A stretch of 27,350 nt of DNA, from the NCBI GenBank assembly GCA_015657535.1, contig JADHZB010000797.1, positions 1-27,350 on the forward strand, in the 5' to 3' direction. The stretch comes from Nephromyces sp. MM_2019. Lineage: Eukaryota; Apicomplexa; Aconoidasida; Nephromycida. Below the pieces are notes generated by a model that searched no databases, was not told where the DNA came from, and saw only the letters and a program-made list of their open reading frames with translations. A program made the position numbers and the translations under genes. Of this stretch, positions 1-10,777 are shown in pieces; positions within the stretch are counted from its first letter, which is position 1; the number at the start of each line of letters is the position of its first letter.

Positions 1-14
1 CTCGCTAACGCAGT

Positions 15-53
15 CAGTGTGTGCTTAGGCACTCTAGCCTAGGCACACCACTG
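15..53. repeat. Short inverted repeat (hairpin)
   Basis: GTGTGCTTAGGC at 19-30 pairs with GCCTAGGCACAC at 37-48 over 12 positions, with one G-T wobble in the RNA and a 6-base loop. CAGT at 15-18 and ACTG at 50-53 extend the stem across a one-base bulge. Its role is unknown; it may simply be chance or the edge of a feature outside the window. Confidence 0.5.
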
Positions 54-2955
54 GCTGCCTCTGTTAACAGGCCTAAAATAGGCTGGGGCATCACAGCACA
101 TGTCACGTGACGCCGAGAGAGCGGTTTCAATGGTGGGCCTCGTGTGCCTTATGCCAGGGAACAGATGCATACGATAACTAACAGACGAGATATCACTGCA
201 ACTTAGTAAGAGCCCGTGTAAAATTTTGGAATCACAAAAATGCCGGTGAGGAAGTCGAAATTGAATGTATATTACGAAATTTGAATGAAATACATATACT
301 CTTAATGTCAACAATAGCGCATACAGGAGCTGTTTACACTGTAATCTTCCTGCAATACGGTAACCTAGCCCATCCTATAATAGCCTCTCATGTGATGGAT
401 AGGTTTTCTAATTGCATGGATCTAGCCGACGTAGCCACCATGTGATAGCATGTCCCAGAATAACCAGGGGCGCTTCCCAACCCACGCACTCCTCTTTTAG
501 CACGAAGTTTAGGCAGCGGCGGCAGGCGTCTTAGGTGTCGCAAAAGGGTCTACCTTAATGAATGAGGTACGCGCGTCGGCGCTTTACATATTTTTTTGTA
601 TCACACGCAACTCTGGGAGAATTCCGCGCCGCAATAGCACACAAGGCTTATTCGCATCGTTTTCCTGTCTTGGAAAAATCGCCTCTTTCTACTCGGTATA
701 CGCGCCATCTTCCTACAGGTACATAGCCTGAGGCAGAAATGATAATCTTCACTGTAAGTTCCGTAACGCAGTAGGAATGGTGCCTTTTATATGGCTGCAA
801 AAATTTTTTGCCTTTTGGTTTTTGAAATTGCATATACCACCGAGGGCTTATATCTCAGCGGTGAAAAGAAATCTCTTCCCCATTAACAGCAGTGAGAGAT
901 TGTGCACATCATCTTTGTAACCCTAGTTTTAACTCCAAAAGTTTACTAGGTGCATAAACTTTTACCAAGGTTATCAAGCATTCTGAAGTCCGTTAATTTA
1001 GTAAGGCGCGTAACCGCGTGGGTTTTTGCATCGGTGTCAATGGATTTCTAATTTGATATAGAAAACACCGATAGTCTAGGGTTTTTTCATGCAGGTTAGG
1101 AGCATTTTCGAAGGTAGAGTGTGTCCCATGGAAATGAGTATTCTTCATTAGGCTTAGTATTGCTCATATGACAACTAGCAAACTCAATAGCTCTTGCCAG
1201 TGCATATCGCATAAATACTTGCCTACGTCAAAGTATTATGTTGATGTTCTTTTTGATTAATATTTCTTCCCTTCGTGTACTAGATGCGACGCCGTTATAT
1301 CAATACAAAGATATATTCTTCTCTTAGATAACTTTCTATCAAGTGGTAATGGGCCCAAGTATGTTTGAACACCCTTTTAGTCTAGTTTAATCGAATAATT
1401 TTTCTTGGGTTTCGATGCTAGTTGCTATGATAATGTAATGCGCAATTTCCTCATCATTCGCTTGCTATCATTTGTGATTTCTTCATCATAAGCTGATGTA
1501 TCAATGAGCTAGCAAGGTGTGATGTCGCTGCAGCTTGCCTCTTCGTGGGCGGCCCGCATTTTTTGGCATGGAAACAAGTAGTTAGGTATGTTTATTTTCC
1601 TGGGTAATGAGCGTTTTGCATGCACTCTGAGGCGACACGTGCTGCAGCTACCCATAATGAGCTCTAACAACAGATATTTTTGTATACAAAAATATCCGTT
1701 TCTTCTCTGCTTAATGAATCTGACTAGGATTTTGGGAAATACATTTTCCAGAGCGTTTGAGATGTTTAATTCTACTTCTGTAGGTATCAGAGTTTATCTA
1801 TCGAGATATGCACAATTTGTGGATAGGCTTTCTCGCTGGCGTGCTTGACTTTTTTGGGTGAATTTTTTTGCTCTTTTCATGTATGCATGAGGCCTAATAT
1901 TTACTTTCAAGCCGCCTGAGAAATTCATAAATATAGGTGTTAAGCGAATGAAGAGGGGAATTCAGGGGTTTTTGTTGTATATTGCACAGCGTATTCCTCC
2001 ATGATTCTTTTCTCAGCGTTGAAACTTGGGTTCCAATTAGGATCCGCATGATTCTCTCTGTTTTGAGAAGTTTTTGACGTGGCACTTTGGAAGAACGCTG
2101 AAGCAAGTGTATTTCCTTACAAACCCTCGCATGTATAGCAATCTGCTCGGAAGGTTTTTGCTTCACTAGTTGATTCCGGTATTAAGACTAGGGATATGCT
2201 TTTTTTTGGATTGCAGATATATTTTACGTGCTACATATGCATACTTGTCGACAGTGTAGAAAGAAACATGTGAAGTTATGTATGCTAAAAGGGATGACCA
2301 CGCACAACTGTGGTAGCGGATTGTGTGCCTTTTGTATTGATTTTGGAATTTGCTTATAATGTAAAACATGTATCTGATGTGCTATAAAGTTGCTGCATAT
2401 AATACTACCCTCTCATTCATGCTGTTACAAAATGCTGATATGTAGCTTTCTTGCGTAAGCATGTATGCATTCGTGTGTGCTGCTTTTTGAAAAATTTCTA
2501 GGTTGGATTTTAATTTAGTCGCTTGAAAATAAGCAGACTGACTTGCAGGTTTAAAATAGAATTTAACAAAGTGAATTTGTCGCAACCACACACTGCGTGA
2601 ATACTTTAAAAAAATTGAAGTTATCAGACACACCCTTTGCGAATAATTTCTCAAACTGATATTTCCCCGCACACATACACTGTGCAAACATACTCTCTTG
2701 CTTCAGCATAAACGCTTCCCACCTCCTAACCCACATACATGTGAATCAGATTGAAGTTTCACATGCTAGCCCGAAACTTAAAAATCACACGCCAAAGTGT
2801 GCGTTGTGCTGCATGGGGCACAACAAAGCTCTTGATGTCTGTGCATGTGAATTTTTGTGCGTGGCTACCTCACGCTGTAAATTTGAATAAAAACAGATTT
2901 TACACTTTTCCATACACTCAAAGTGTATTCAAAACTCCAAAAACTTCGCTTCAAT

Positions 2956-2977
2956 AAGCAAACCCTCCTTCTTTCAG
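2956..2977 (+). promoter_or_regulatory. Splice-acceptor-like tract ending exactly at the ABCG start codon
   Basis: The bases CCCTCCTTCTTTCAG lie immediately before the ATG at 2978. This is a pyrimidine tract followed by CAG, just like the acceptors used inside the gene. It suggests that the start codon begins an exon joined to an upstream 5' UTR exon, to a trans-spliced leader, or to an unseen upstream coding exon. An in-frame TAA about 90 bases upstream means that the unspliced frame gives little N-terminal extension and no other ATG. Confidence 0.5.
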
Positions 2978-5900
2978 ATGGCGGTACCCGCTTCAAGAGA
3001 GGAAAATGGGGCTATGCCTGATGCAACTAGTTCAACCCTCAACCCCCTTGAAGTTACGGTTAGCACGAAGGACTTGAGCTACAAATTGATTTCCAAACCT
3101 CCTTTCTTTAAGAATAGCAAGAAAAATTCAATCGAGGCGTTGACTCAGAATGTAGTTACTGAAAAGTATCTAGTCAAAAACATTACCCTGTGTGCGAAAC
3201 CTGGTGAAGTTCTCTTTATCATGGGACCGAGTGGATCTGGGAAAAGCACCCTGTTGAATCTGCTGGCTGGTGAGTGCACGTTGAGTGTCAGAAATATTTT
3301 TTTTGGATTATTTGGAGGTGTGTGTGTGTGTGGGTGTGTGTATGTACATGTGTATGTGTGTATTACTGATATGGATGGAGCTGCCTCTTTAATTTTTGGA
3401 GTCCTATTCCGTATAGCAATAATCAAAAGGAATAGCCCATACATTGATCACAGTATAAAAGGTTTTGTAACTTTTCTACATTCATCCAGCCATACCGCTT
3501 ATTTGCACTTCAAAGAAAGGCTATTTTTCGCTTGATTAACTCTCATGTGAGTACGTAAACTGTTTGCTTATATTTATCAGGAAGAACTAGGGAGAAATCT
3601 TATTTTAAGGTTTCTGGAGATGTCTATTTCAATGGCTTAACACACTTAAAGGACATGAGTTCACTCTGTAGCTATGTTATGCAGAATGAAAAACTTCCAG
3701 AGTACTTGACAGTGGAGGAAACCATGAGCTTTGCTGCTGCCTTGAAGATGAAAAATTCCGGCAAAAAGGTTGAAAAGGAAGGAAAATCGCCGAAATTTCG
3801 AGTTTTTGTGTGTTTTTTGAGTGAATTTGGACTTTATTGCCGTGTGTGGAGGGTATATTGGAAGGAGGCAGCATATGTTGGTTAATGTGCAGGTGTGTGT
3901 ATTGGTGTGTACTGATATGTGTGGTTAAGTGCGCTAGTGTGTGGGTGTGTGTGTTTGTGTGCTTCTGTGTGTTGGTGTGTGCGTGTGCTTTATATGTGTG
4001 TAAGTGGTGTGTGTATTTTTATTTTTGTGTGTTCATGTCTGTCTCTTTCTATGCATGTGTGTACGATTGATTGGAAGAGAAGTTGCTGTGCAGATTAGCT
4101 ACTGAGATGGAAATTTTGGTTTTTCGGAGGTTTTTTTTGCTTTCATACTGTTTCCTTCTCTTTATACTTCATAGGAAAGAGAAAGTCGAGTGAAAGTGCT
4201 GATTGATTTGCTGGGTTTGAGTCATGTGAAGGATAACTACATTGGAGGCTCGAGAAAGAAGGGAATTTCAGGTGATTTTGATAGCTTTGTGGTTTTCTCG
4301 ATATGCTGGAGAAAGACAAAGCTGCTGGAGATGATTAGAAAATTCAAAGGCTAAGCTTGTGCATTTTAAGGTCGATATATTCTTGGGTGCGTGTGAGACT
4401 TGCTGCGTAGAGTTAAATATTGTGTGTGCTTGCTTTGAGACTCTTAGAGTGGTTGTGTGTGTTTTTTTGAGAGCCTTTGAGTGTTTATGTGTGTGTTTTG
4501 AGGGGGTTTGAATGCGTGTATTAGAAGAGCCTGTGCAGGCGTGTATGTGCTAATAGTCTTTATGTGTGTATGTGTATGTGCTAATAGTGTTCGTTTGCGT
4601 GCATATTTTAAAAGCCCTTGAAGGTGCGTGCGCTAATGTTCTGTGAGTATGTGTCATTTAAGAGCTTTTAAGAGCGTGAGTTCTAATAGTCTTTGAGCTT
4701 ATGTGAGCGAGTGAGTGTGTGTGTGCATTTGCTTTCGTGTGTTTTCTATTAGTCTTGGAGTATCTGGGTAGAAAAACCTTGCAGTTTTCGCCCAGACATT
4801 ACCTTCTTGTGAGTGTGTTTTCTTCGCTTGCTTTACTTATCAAAGTGTATCAGCAACTTATCCTTTGCATTACTAACGGCTACTAGGTGGTGAGCAGAGA
4901 AGGGTTTCGATAGCTATTGAGATGCTTGATAACCCTAGTGTTCTCTTTCTTGATGAGCCTACCACAGGGCTTGATGCAAGCCTTGCGTATGATATGTTGA
5001 GGATCATCACAAGAGCAGCAGCTAAAACTCGAAGAACTGTTATCTGTACTGTGCATCAACCTCGATCACAGGTAGTGTTAGGCGAAGTGTGTGTGTATGT
5101 GAATAGGGGTGCGTATGTGTGTGGGCGTCTTGGGGGGGCATGTCTGTGTGCGCGGGTTGTGGGGGGGGGGTGCGCATTTGTGTGGGGGTTAATGTAATTG
5201 TGTGTGTGTGAGGTGGGTTATGGGGCTTAATATAAGTGTGTGTATGTGGGGGTATGTGCGTGTGTATGTGTTGAGTTGAACATAAGTGTTTGCCTGTTTG
5301 GATGTGTCTATCGGGTTGACCTTAAGAATCTGCCTGTTAGTGTGTGTATGGGTTATAAAGTAAGTGTCTGCCTGTGCGTGTGGGCATGAATTTAAAGTTA
5401 CATGTATTGGTGTCCCTTTTTTTGAGCTTTTTTCAAAGATTATCGTCAGCGAGAACTGCGTGGTTTGAAATCTTCAAGAAAAAATGCTTACATGTTAGGT
5501 GCTTTCTAACGTACACGCTATCACATACATATATAGACGCATATATATATCTATAATATGTACACACAAAAACAAGGTATTTTTGTATAGCCTATGTTTC
5601 TAGCCTGTACACGCACTCTGTTTTTCGTCCAATTTTGATGTTTTGGTAGGTTTTTTTTTGCTTAGAAGAGAAGATTTTCCTTTATAATGAGTGCTGGAGC
5701 GTGTGTTCTGCGGCGCCTCTGATTTAAGCAGTATTTGCTCCTTTACATTAGCATACTCTATGCTCTGCTTATGTATGGTCCGTGCTCATAGCTCATAGTT
5801 TTCCTGATGTTTTGAGTATACTAGGCAGCTATCGATTTGCGTGTGAAAATATTAATTGCATCTGGTAGCCTCTGTAATTTCGCACTCTCTATCATCCTTT

Positions 5901-8900
5901 GAGCCTTCTACCGTCCTTTCAACTTCCTCTACCCTTGGCAACCACCCCGGCCCCTTTATACCTTCGCCGTACACCCCCTTACCCTTCACGCACACTTCCT
6001 ACCTTTCGCATCTCATCTACGCTTCATACCCCCTGTTTGCACCCCCCGCACCCCTCGCACCCTCCAACATCCTTCACAACCCCTCTTTTACAATCCCCCC
6101 TCCGCCCCTCCCCACCCTCAGGCTTTTGCGATGTTTGATCAACTACTCCTGCTCTCCAAGGGAGAGGTTGTATACAACGGAAGTGCTTCCAAAGCTCTAC
6201 CCTACTTTGAGTCGCTCGGATTTCCAGCTCCCCCCCGCTTTAACTCTGCGGATTTTCTGCTCGACCTCCTCTCTCCTGATGGAGCACAGCATATATCTAG
6301 GCAAAGCAGCATTATGAAGTGGTTTTCTGGGATAGACAGTGATCGAGTTCACAGGCCCAGAAGCCACTCTGCTTCGTGCTCTGTAGCTTTAACGGGTGAG
6401 CTAGCGGCTGAGAAACCTCATCTTCAAGCAGAAATTCTAGCAGCCGCTCCATCATCTTCAAGCGCCGAGAAGACTTCGAAGCTGGTAACCACAGCAACTG
6501 GAAGGATATGCATAAGCGATGAGAGCTTAGCGAAGCTTCCTGAAGATTTCCTAATGTCTGAAGGTTATAAGGTCATACAGGATGCCCTGGAGGAATCGTT
6601 GAAGTTGGGGAGAGGCCTGAAAGCGGAGATGGAAAAGAGTTCAAACGAGAGATTTAAGGCTCATAAGGCTGTGTGGTGGGTGGGGGAGGGGTGGGGGGTG
6701 TTGGGAGGAAATGTGCGGTGTGTGAATTGAGTTGATGGCTGTGTGTGAATTCCATTGAAGCTTGTACTGGGCGCAGTGTGTTTCTGGAGCTATGCATCGC
6801 ATTTTTTCGACTTTAAAAGCAGCACACACACCACTTTTCATTATCAAAGCTTCTCCTGCCTAATACTGCGTCTTCCCCTAGCTGTTAACCCTCATAAATC
6901 TTGCTTTTTCGTATAGGTATAGAGTGTTTCAGGATATTTCTATTCTACTACATAGGGGATTCCTTGATAGCATTAGAAATCCTATGGTTTCTATGATCAG
7001 GCTTGTGGTTGCTGTTTTTCTAGGCCTGTTGCTAGGTTTGTGAAGCCCTATTTTTATCTGCATATGGAGGTGCTGCTGTGTGTGCCTGAGAAAAAATCAT
7101 TTTTTTTGGTGTGCGTAGCTTTTGTGTGTTGGTTGTTGTGTATGCTTTTAGGATTTACATGAAGTAAGAAAGTGGCTGAGCGAGTATGCTTGTTTGATAG
7201 GACTAAGGGTGTTATAAGTGAGTAAGTAGAAAGGTGAGTAAATGAGTAAGTATGTGTGTTACAAGATAGTATGTAGGAAAGTGAATAAGAAAGTAAATGC
7301 GTAAGTGTGTGTGTATGTTATGAGTAAGTAAGTGAGTAAGTTACTGTATCTGTGTGTGAATTATAAGTAAGTGTATATTTTATACTTGCTTTTATCGATA
7401 ATTTTTTTGAGGTTTTATTTTTTCTGCTTGCTGCCCTCATTTTTGCAATATTTTTAAGAAATTTCTGTTTAATTTTGCTGCTTTCTGATTCTCGATTCTT
7501 TTCATATCATCTTCCATCATCTCTATAGTGTGTACTTGTGTGCAGGAGGAATTTTCTTTGGTGTAGCTGGAGGTGAAAAGAACCCTGAAACTGCTCAGAA
7601 CATCATCGGGAACTTATTCTTTGTATGTGCGTACTTCTCCTTCAGTGCTTTGGATGCTTTGCAAACTTTTCCTCAAGATCGAGTTATGTTTAACAGGTGG
7701 AGTGTAAGGATTCGTTTAGCTATGGTATTTGTGCTTTAAATTTATGTGCTTGTAGTGTGTGTATGTGTATGCGTGGCAAGTTATTGCCTTGGTGATGTTT
7801 TTCCGTCTCCCTTTCTCGTTATGTATGCCTTCTTTGAGCTTTTAAAAAAACAGGCAATTTGCTTGAATGTGAATCTGTGTGTTTAGCTGCTGATATGTAG
7901 GAGTTTCTCCTCATCTTCTCAACGCTAAACCACTTTTTCCTCATCTTTTGGATGGTTACTCTGCCATTTAATGCACTACAACCTGCCCTACAGAGAAACA
8001 GCGAATGGGACTTACTTACCCATCTCTTACTTTATTGCTCGAAACATCAACGACTTTCCTTTCCAGGTGGTTCCTGCGTTATTTTTTGGAACTATAATCT
8101 ATTGGATGGCTGGTAAGCTGGTAGGAAGAAGGGGAAGGGAGGGGGTGATTTCTGAGCAATTTAGGAATTTTTTAGCTCGAAAGAGTGGAATGTGTGTTTT
8201 TTTGGAGGAAAAAACCTCATTGAAGGGGGAGGTGGTAGTGATGAAGGAGGAAGAGATGACTATATATGGTTGAAAAAAGGGATGTGTATGCTCGGGTGTG
8301 TTGTAGAGGAGTGGTAGCTGCTTCAGGAGTGCTAGTGGACTATCTTTGATGAAGAAAATCTCTATAAGTGGAGGAAACACAAAATTTGTAGGGGTAGCTT
8401 TTGCTAGTTGTTTTGTTGTGTGTGTGTTGTGATGTATTGTGCCATGTTGTGGTGTGGGTGTGTATATACATGTGCGTGACTTTATTTGTGTATTTGCATG
8501 TGTGTTGCAGTGCTCATGCGTGTATGTATTTGTGTTCGTTTTCTGTGTGTATCTCTCATGTTTCTGTGTGTGTTCGAAATAAACCAATTTTGATGAGTTT
8601 ATTGAGAAATATGCTTACAGGCTTGGCTCCTACTGCTGCACAGTTCTTTGAGTTTCTATTGAGCGCTACTCTTTCAGTTTTCGCTTCTTCTTCTTATATG
8701 TATGCTTTGGGTACTTTAGTGCCGGAGGTAGAAGCTGCTCAGATTATAGCCCCCCTCATCCTAATCATTTTCATGCTTCTTTCTGGCTTCTATCTGCGAG
8801 ATGACTACATACCAGTAAGTTGCATATGGAGAATGATGTGTTTGTGTGAGGGTTTGTGTGGGGTGCTGTGTGTGTGTGTGTGATGGTGTGTGTGTATGTG

Positions 8901-9396
8901 TGTGTGCGTGCTTGTTTGTTTGTGGGTGTGTTTACATGTATGTGGGTGTATCGGTGGTGTGTCTTCATGTGTGAGTGCATCTGTGAGTGTGTGTGCAGGT
9001 GTGTGTCTTTATTTGTGAGTCTGTGTGAAGGCGTATGTACGTAAGAGTGTGTGGGTATGTGTATGTGCATTTTTCTGTCGCTCATCTTTGAGCTTCTCGA
9101 CGTGCATATGTACGTGCATGTGTATCTTTTTCTGTGTTTTGCAGGCCTGGATCAGCTGGTTGAAATGGTTATCCTTCTTGAGATTCTCCTTCTTTTCACA
9201 AGCATCTAGTCAGTTTCCTGCAGGAGAGCAGTTTGGGAGTATGACGACTGATGAAACCTTGCTAACGGTTGCTGGCATATCAGAGTCGAACTACTGGCTT
9301 TATATTCTCCTCCTCTTCTGCTTAAGCCTTGGTTATCGTGTACTAGCTTTCATTGCCTTAAAGTACGCCTTCAGGCATATAGGCTTGGAGTCTTGA
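2978..9396 (+). CDS. ABCG-type half ABC transporter (10 exons)
   Basis: ATP-driven membrane exporter of the ABCG/White-brown subfamily; such half transporters dimerise and move sterols, other lipids or drugs, but the substrate cannot be read here. Exons: 2978-3269, 3581-3768, 4175-4271, 4887-5071, 6122-6672, 6917-7035, 7546-7696, 7994-8112, 8621-8814, 9145-9396. All junctions are GT-AG with matching phases and give 715 codons, normal for the family. The ATP-binding domain comes first: Walker A GPSGSGKST (83-91), Q-loop Gln132, signature ISGGEQRRV (191-199), Walker B VLFLDEP (211-217) and His249 in TVHQPR. A Ser/Ala-rich linker (about 280-440) follows, then six helices near 465-485, 497-519, 549-568, 576-598, 604-624 and 682-708. 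All catalytic residues are intact. The loop between helices 5 and 6 has no cysteine, unlike human ABCG2. Least certain junctions: the end of exon 2 (weak GTTGAA donor) and exon 5 (GTGGTG donor). Confidence 0.93.
4871..4886 (+). promoter_or_regulatory. Branch-point consensus and acceptor of ABCG intron 3
   Basis: TACTAAC at 4871-4877 matches the ideal branch-point consensus pairing with U2 snRNA. It lies only about 10 bases before the TAG acceptor that ends at 4886. The next exon starts with the GGEQRR signature, which fixes this acceptor. The spacing is short compared with typical introns. Confidence 0.6.
5875..6121 (+). other. Long C/T-rich tract before ABCG exon 5
   Basis: The last roughly 245 bases of the 1050-base intron 4 are strongly pyrimidine-rich and C-rich on the sense strand, whereas the first half of the same intron is TG-rich. 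It ends in the CAG acceptor at 6119-6121. The tract probably acts as an extended polypyrimidine tract. It is open in more than one frame only because it is composed of C and T; the resulting Pro/Leu/Ser-rich frames are not genes. Confidence 0.7.
7195..7375 (+). repeat. AAGT/GTAA-rich degenerate microsatellite in ABCG intron 6
   Basis: This stretch is built from variants of AAGT, GAGT and GTAA and contains seven exact GTAAGT and three GTGAGT hexamers. These are perfect matches to the 5' splice-site consensus. It lies inside the intron 7036-7545, whose real donor (GTTTGT) is weaker. No coding sequence is apparent. Confidence 0.75.
8815..9144 (+). repeat. TG-rich low-complexity ABCG intron 9
   Basis: Representative of the introns in this window: after the strong donor GTAAGT the sequence runs for about 250 bases in irregular TG/GT units and ends with a T-rich tract and GCAG. 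Similar TG-rich blocks fill ABCG introns 1-4 and 8, and most introns of the SLC44-like gene. Reading these blocks gives spurious Cys/Val/Tyr-rich frames on the + strand and His/Thr-rich frames on the - strand. Confidence 0.85.
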
Positions 9397-9982
9397 AGGA
9401 GAGCACTGCTTTATTCCCATGTGTGTGTTTTTGTAGTTGTAAAATTGCTGGTGCGTGTATGTTGGAGCAGCTAGTGGGTGGGTATGTGTGTCTGTGCGTT
9501 ACTGTAGCTAGTGGGTTTGTGTGTATGCGCCTTGAAATACCAAGTGTTTTTTTGGTATACTCCTACATCTTAGAGCATCTAATGGGTTATGGACTCGCAC
9601 ACACCTTGCAACACCTGTTGTGTGGGTATGCTCCCGCACCTTAGAACATCTAATGGGTTATGGACTCGCACACACCTTAAAATACCTGCTGTGTGGGTAC
9701 CGTTGTGCGCGTACGATGATTTTGTAACGTATTTTAAGGCCTGCAGCGTGAGAATAGCTACGTTTTATATCCTAAGATGTTACTTGCTTGCATAGTAGGA
9801 AAGGGTTATTCTACATTTTGAGAGTAAATAAGTGTGTGCGTGTGTGTGCACCTTCCCCTCCCCCCATTATATGGATAGGGCTGCGTTGTATGTCTTCTTT
9901 TAAGATTCCATCTATACAGCGGAGTCTTAATATTTTTCTGTGTTTGTTAGATATGTGTGTGTGAAGCCAGCGTGATCTGCAG
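9397..9982. other. 3' flank of the ABC transporter gene
   Basis: This follows the TGA at 9394-9396. It holds TG-rich sequence, a 71-base tandem duplication (listed separately) and no recognised gene. It presumably contains the 3' UTR and polyadenylation site of the transporter gene. No clear AATAAA hexamer stands out close to the stop. Confidence 0.55.
9529..9710. repeat. 71-base tandem repeat, about 2.5 copies
   Basis: AATGGGTTATGGACTCGCAC occurs at 9581 and again at 9652, giving a period of 71 bases with a few substitutions. A more diverged third partial copy precedes them from about 9529 (the CCTTGAAATAC element). It is intergenic and about 135-310 bases after the ABC transporter stop codon. 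Confidence 0.85.
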
Positions 9983-10082
9983 AGACAGCTGCTTGCCTGG
10001 AGATAGGAAATCACTACTTTTTATAGTCTGTGTGCCCTGTAGGGTTAAAGCCTTTTTTAGAGAGTTTATTGCACTGAAAAAG
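9983..10082 (+). CDS. Possible internal exon of a small membrane-protein gene (weak)
   Basis: After an acceptor-like CTGCAG, the frame beginning GAC at 9984 is open for 33 codons and ends in AAAAAG followed by GTTTGC. It encodes a hydrophobic run (LLFIVCVPC) and then a basic amphipathic stretch (VKAFFREFIALKK). I include it only because two further exon-like segments follow on the same strand. T-rich DNA produces hydrophobic frames by chance, and its end phase joins the next candidate only if that exon uses a different acceptor. Confidence 0.15.
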
Positions 10083-10202
10083 GTTTGCACACACTCGAGG
10101 AGACTCAAGAACGTAAAGGGCGTTAAATTTTTCTTAAGCATGTGTATGTAGTGTGTGTCCGCTTATGTATCCAACACTTTTCTAGCTGTAATTTTTCTAT
10201 AG

Positions 10203-10347
10203 TCAAGCCAAGAGCCTAATGTGCTGCTGCCTTCTGATTCTCTTAATTAGCTGTGCGTTGCTTGTTTATGTGGCTCCCGACCCTTCTATGAGTGCCTTTG
10301 TTGTGTTTATTCGCTGCTTAAGCCTCAAGCTTGCACTCACTAATAAT
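10203..10347 (+). CDS. Possible internal exon with one membrane helix (weak)
   Basis: It is bounded by a T-rich TATAG acceptor at 10198-10202 and a good GTATGT donor at 10348. The frame starting CAA at 10204 is open for 48 codons. It reads as a hydrophobic helix (LMCCCLLILLISCALLVYV) followed by APDPSMS and a second, shorter hydrophobic stretch. It has no ATG of its own at the start and no recognised family. It may belong to the same candidate gene as 10778-11161. Confidence 0.2.
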
Positions 10348-10487
10348 GTATGTGTGTGAAGATACGCGTATCTATGCATGTTAAGCTGTGGTGAGCTGAC
10401 CACCGGCATTAGCGCAGCTTCGATTTCTTGTGCCTAGGTGTGCTAAAATTTTAGACTACCAGTGCAGTTTTTTTGTGTGCATATTTC

Positions 10488-10640
10488 AGCTTGCGTGTGC
10501 GCCTCAGCTTGTGTGCATGGCTATGCGTGTGTGTCTCAGGTTGTGTGCATTTCAACTTGCGTGTACCTCAGGCTGTGTGTGTCTCAGGTTTTGTGCATCT
10601 CAACACATCTCAGCTTCAATACATCTCTGGGTGTGTATTT
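10488..10640. repeat. Degenerate CTCAGCTTGTGTGCAT-type repeats
   Basis: Variants of an approximately 17 to 20-base unit made of TCAGSTTGTGTG plus CATCTCA-like parts recur about seven times with many substitutions. The open frames across it, rich in Cys, Ala and Leu, follow from the repeat and are not taken as genes. Confidence 0.5.
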
Positions 10641-10777
10641 TTTTAAGTATTTCAAGCTTTTTCAGCGTATTAAAGCATTTTAAGCTTTGTTTCCTTCCAG
10701 TTAAGCGCTTCAATCTTTCTTGCTAATTTCGCTGCCGCTGGAACTTCGTTGCTACCTTAGTTAAGCCAGCACCCTAG

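Larger units (their letters stand above)
1..2977. other. Upstream non-coding region, no gene recognised
   Basis: I see no supported gene here on either strand. The longest open frames are under about 105 codons, show no domain or membrane pattern I recognise, and lack a convincing exon context. Unlike the introns downstream, the stretch is nearly free of TG/GT simple repeats, so it does not look like intron sequence of the same kind. It should hold the promoter and 5' UTR of the ABC transporter gene that starts at 2978, but I cannot point to a core promoter element. A small hairpin near the left edge is listed separately. Confidence 0.6.

Noticed and set aside
5856..6317. 153-codon Pro/Leu/Ser-rich frame overlapping ABCG exon 5
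   Set aside because: The C/T-rich intron end lacks stops; the ABCG frame after the CAG at 6121 is the real one.
8401..9085. Cys/Val-rich + strand and His/Thr-rich - strand frames
   Set aside because: They come from TG-rich introns. Only 8621-8814 and the exon starting at 9145 are supported, by ABCG homology and phase.
2978..9396. Operon or functional module joining the two transporters
   Set aside because: They are separate spliced eukaryotic genes about 7.5 kb apart; adjacency alone does not support joint function.
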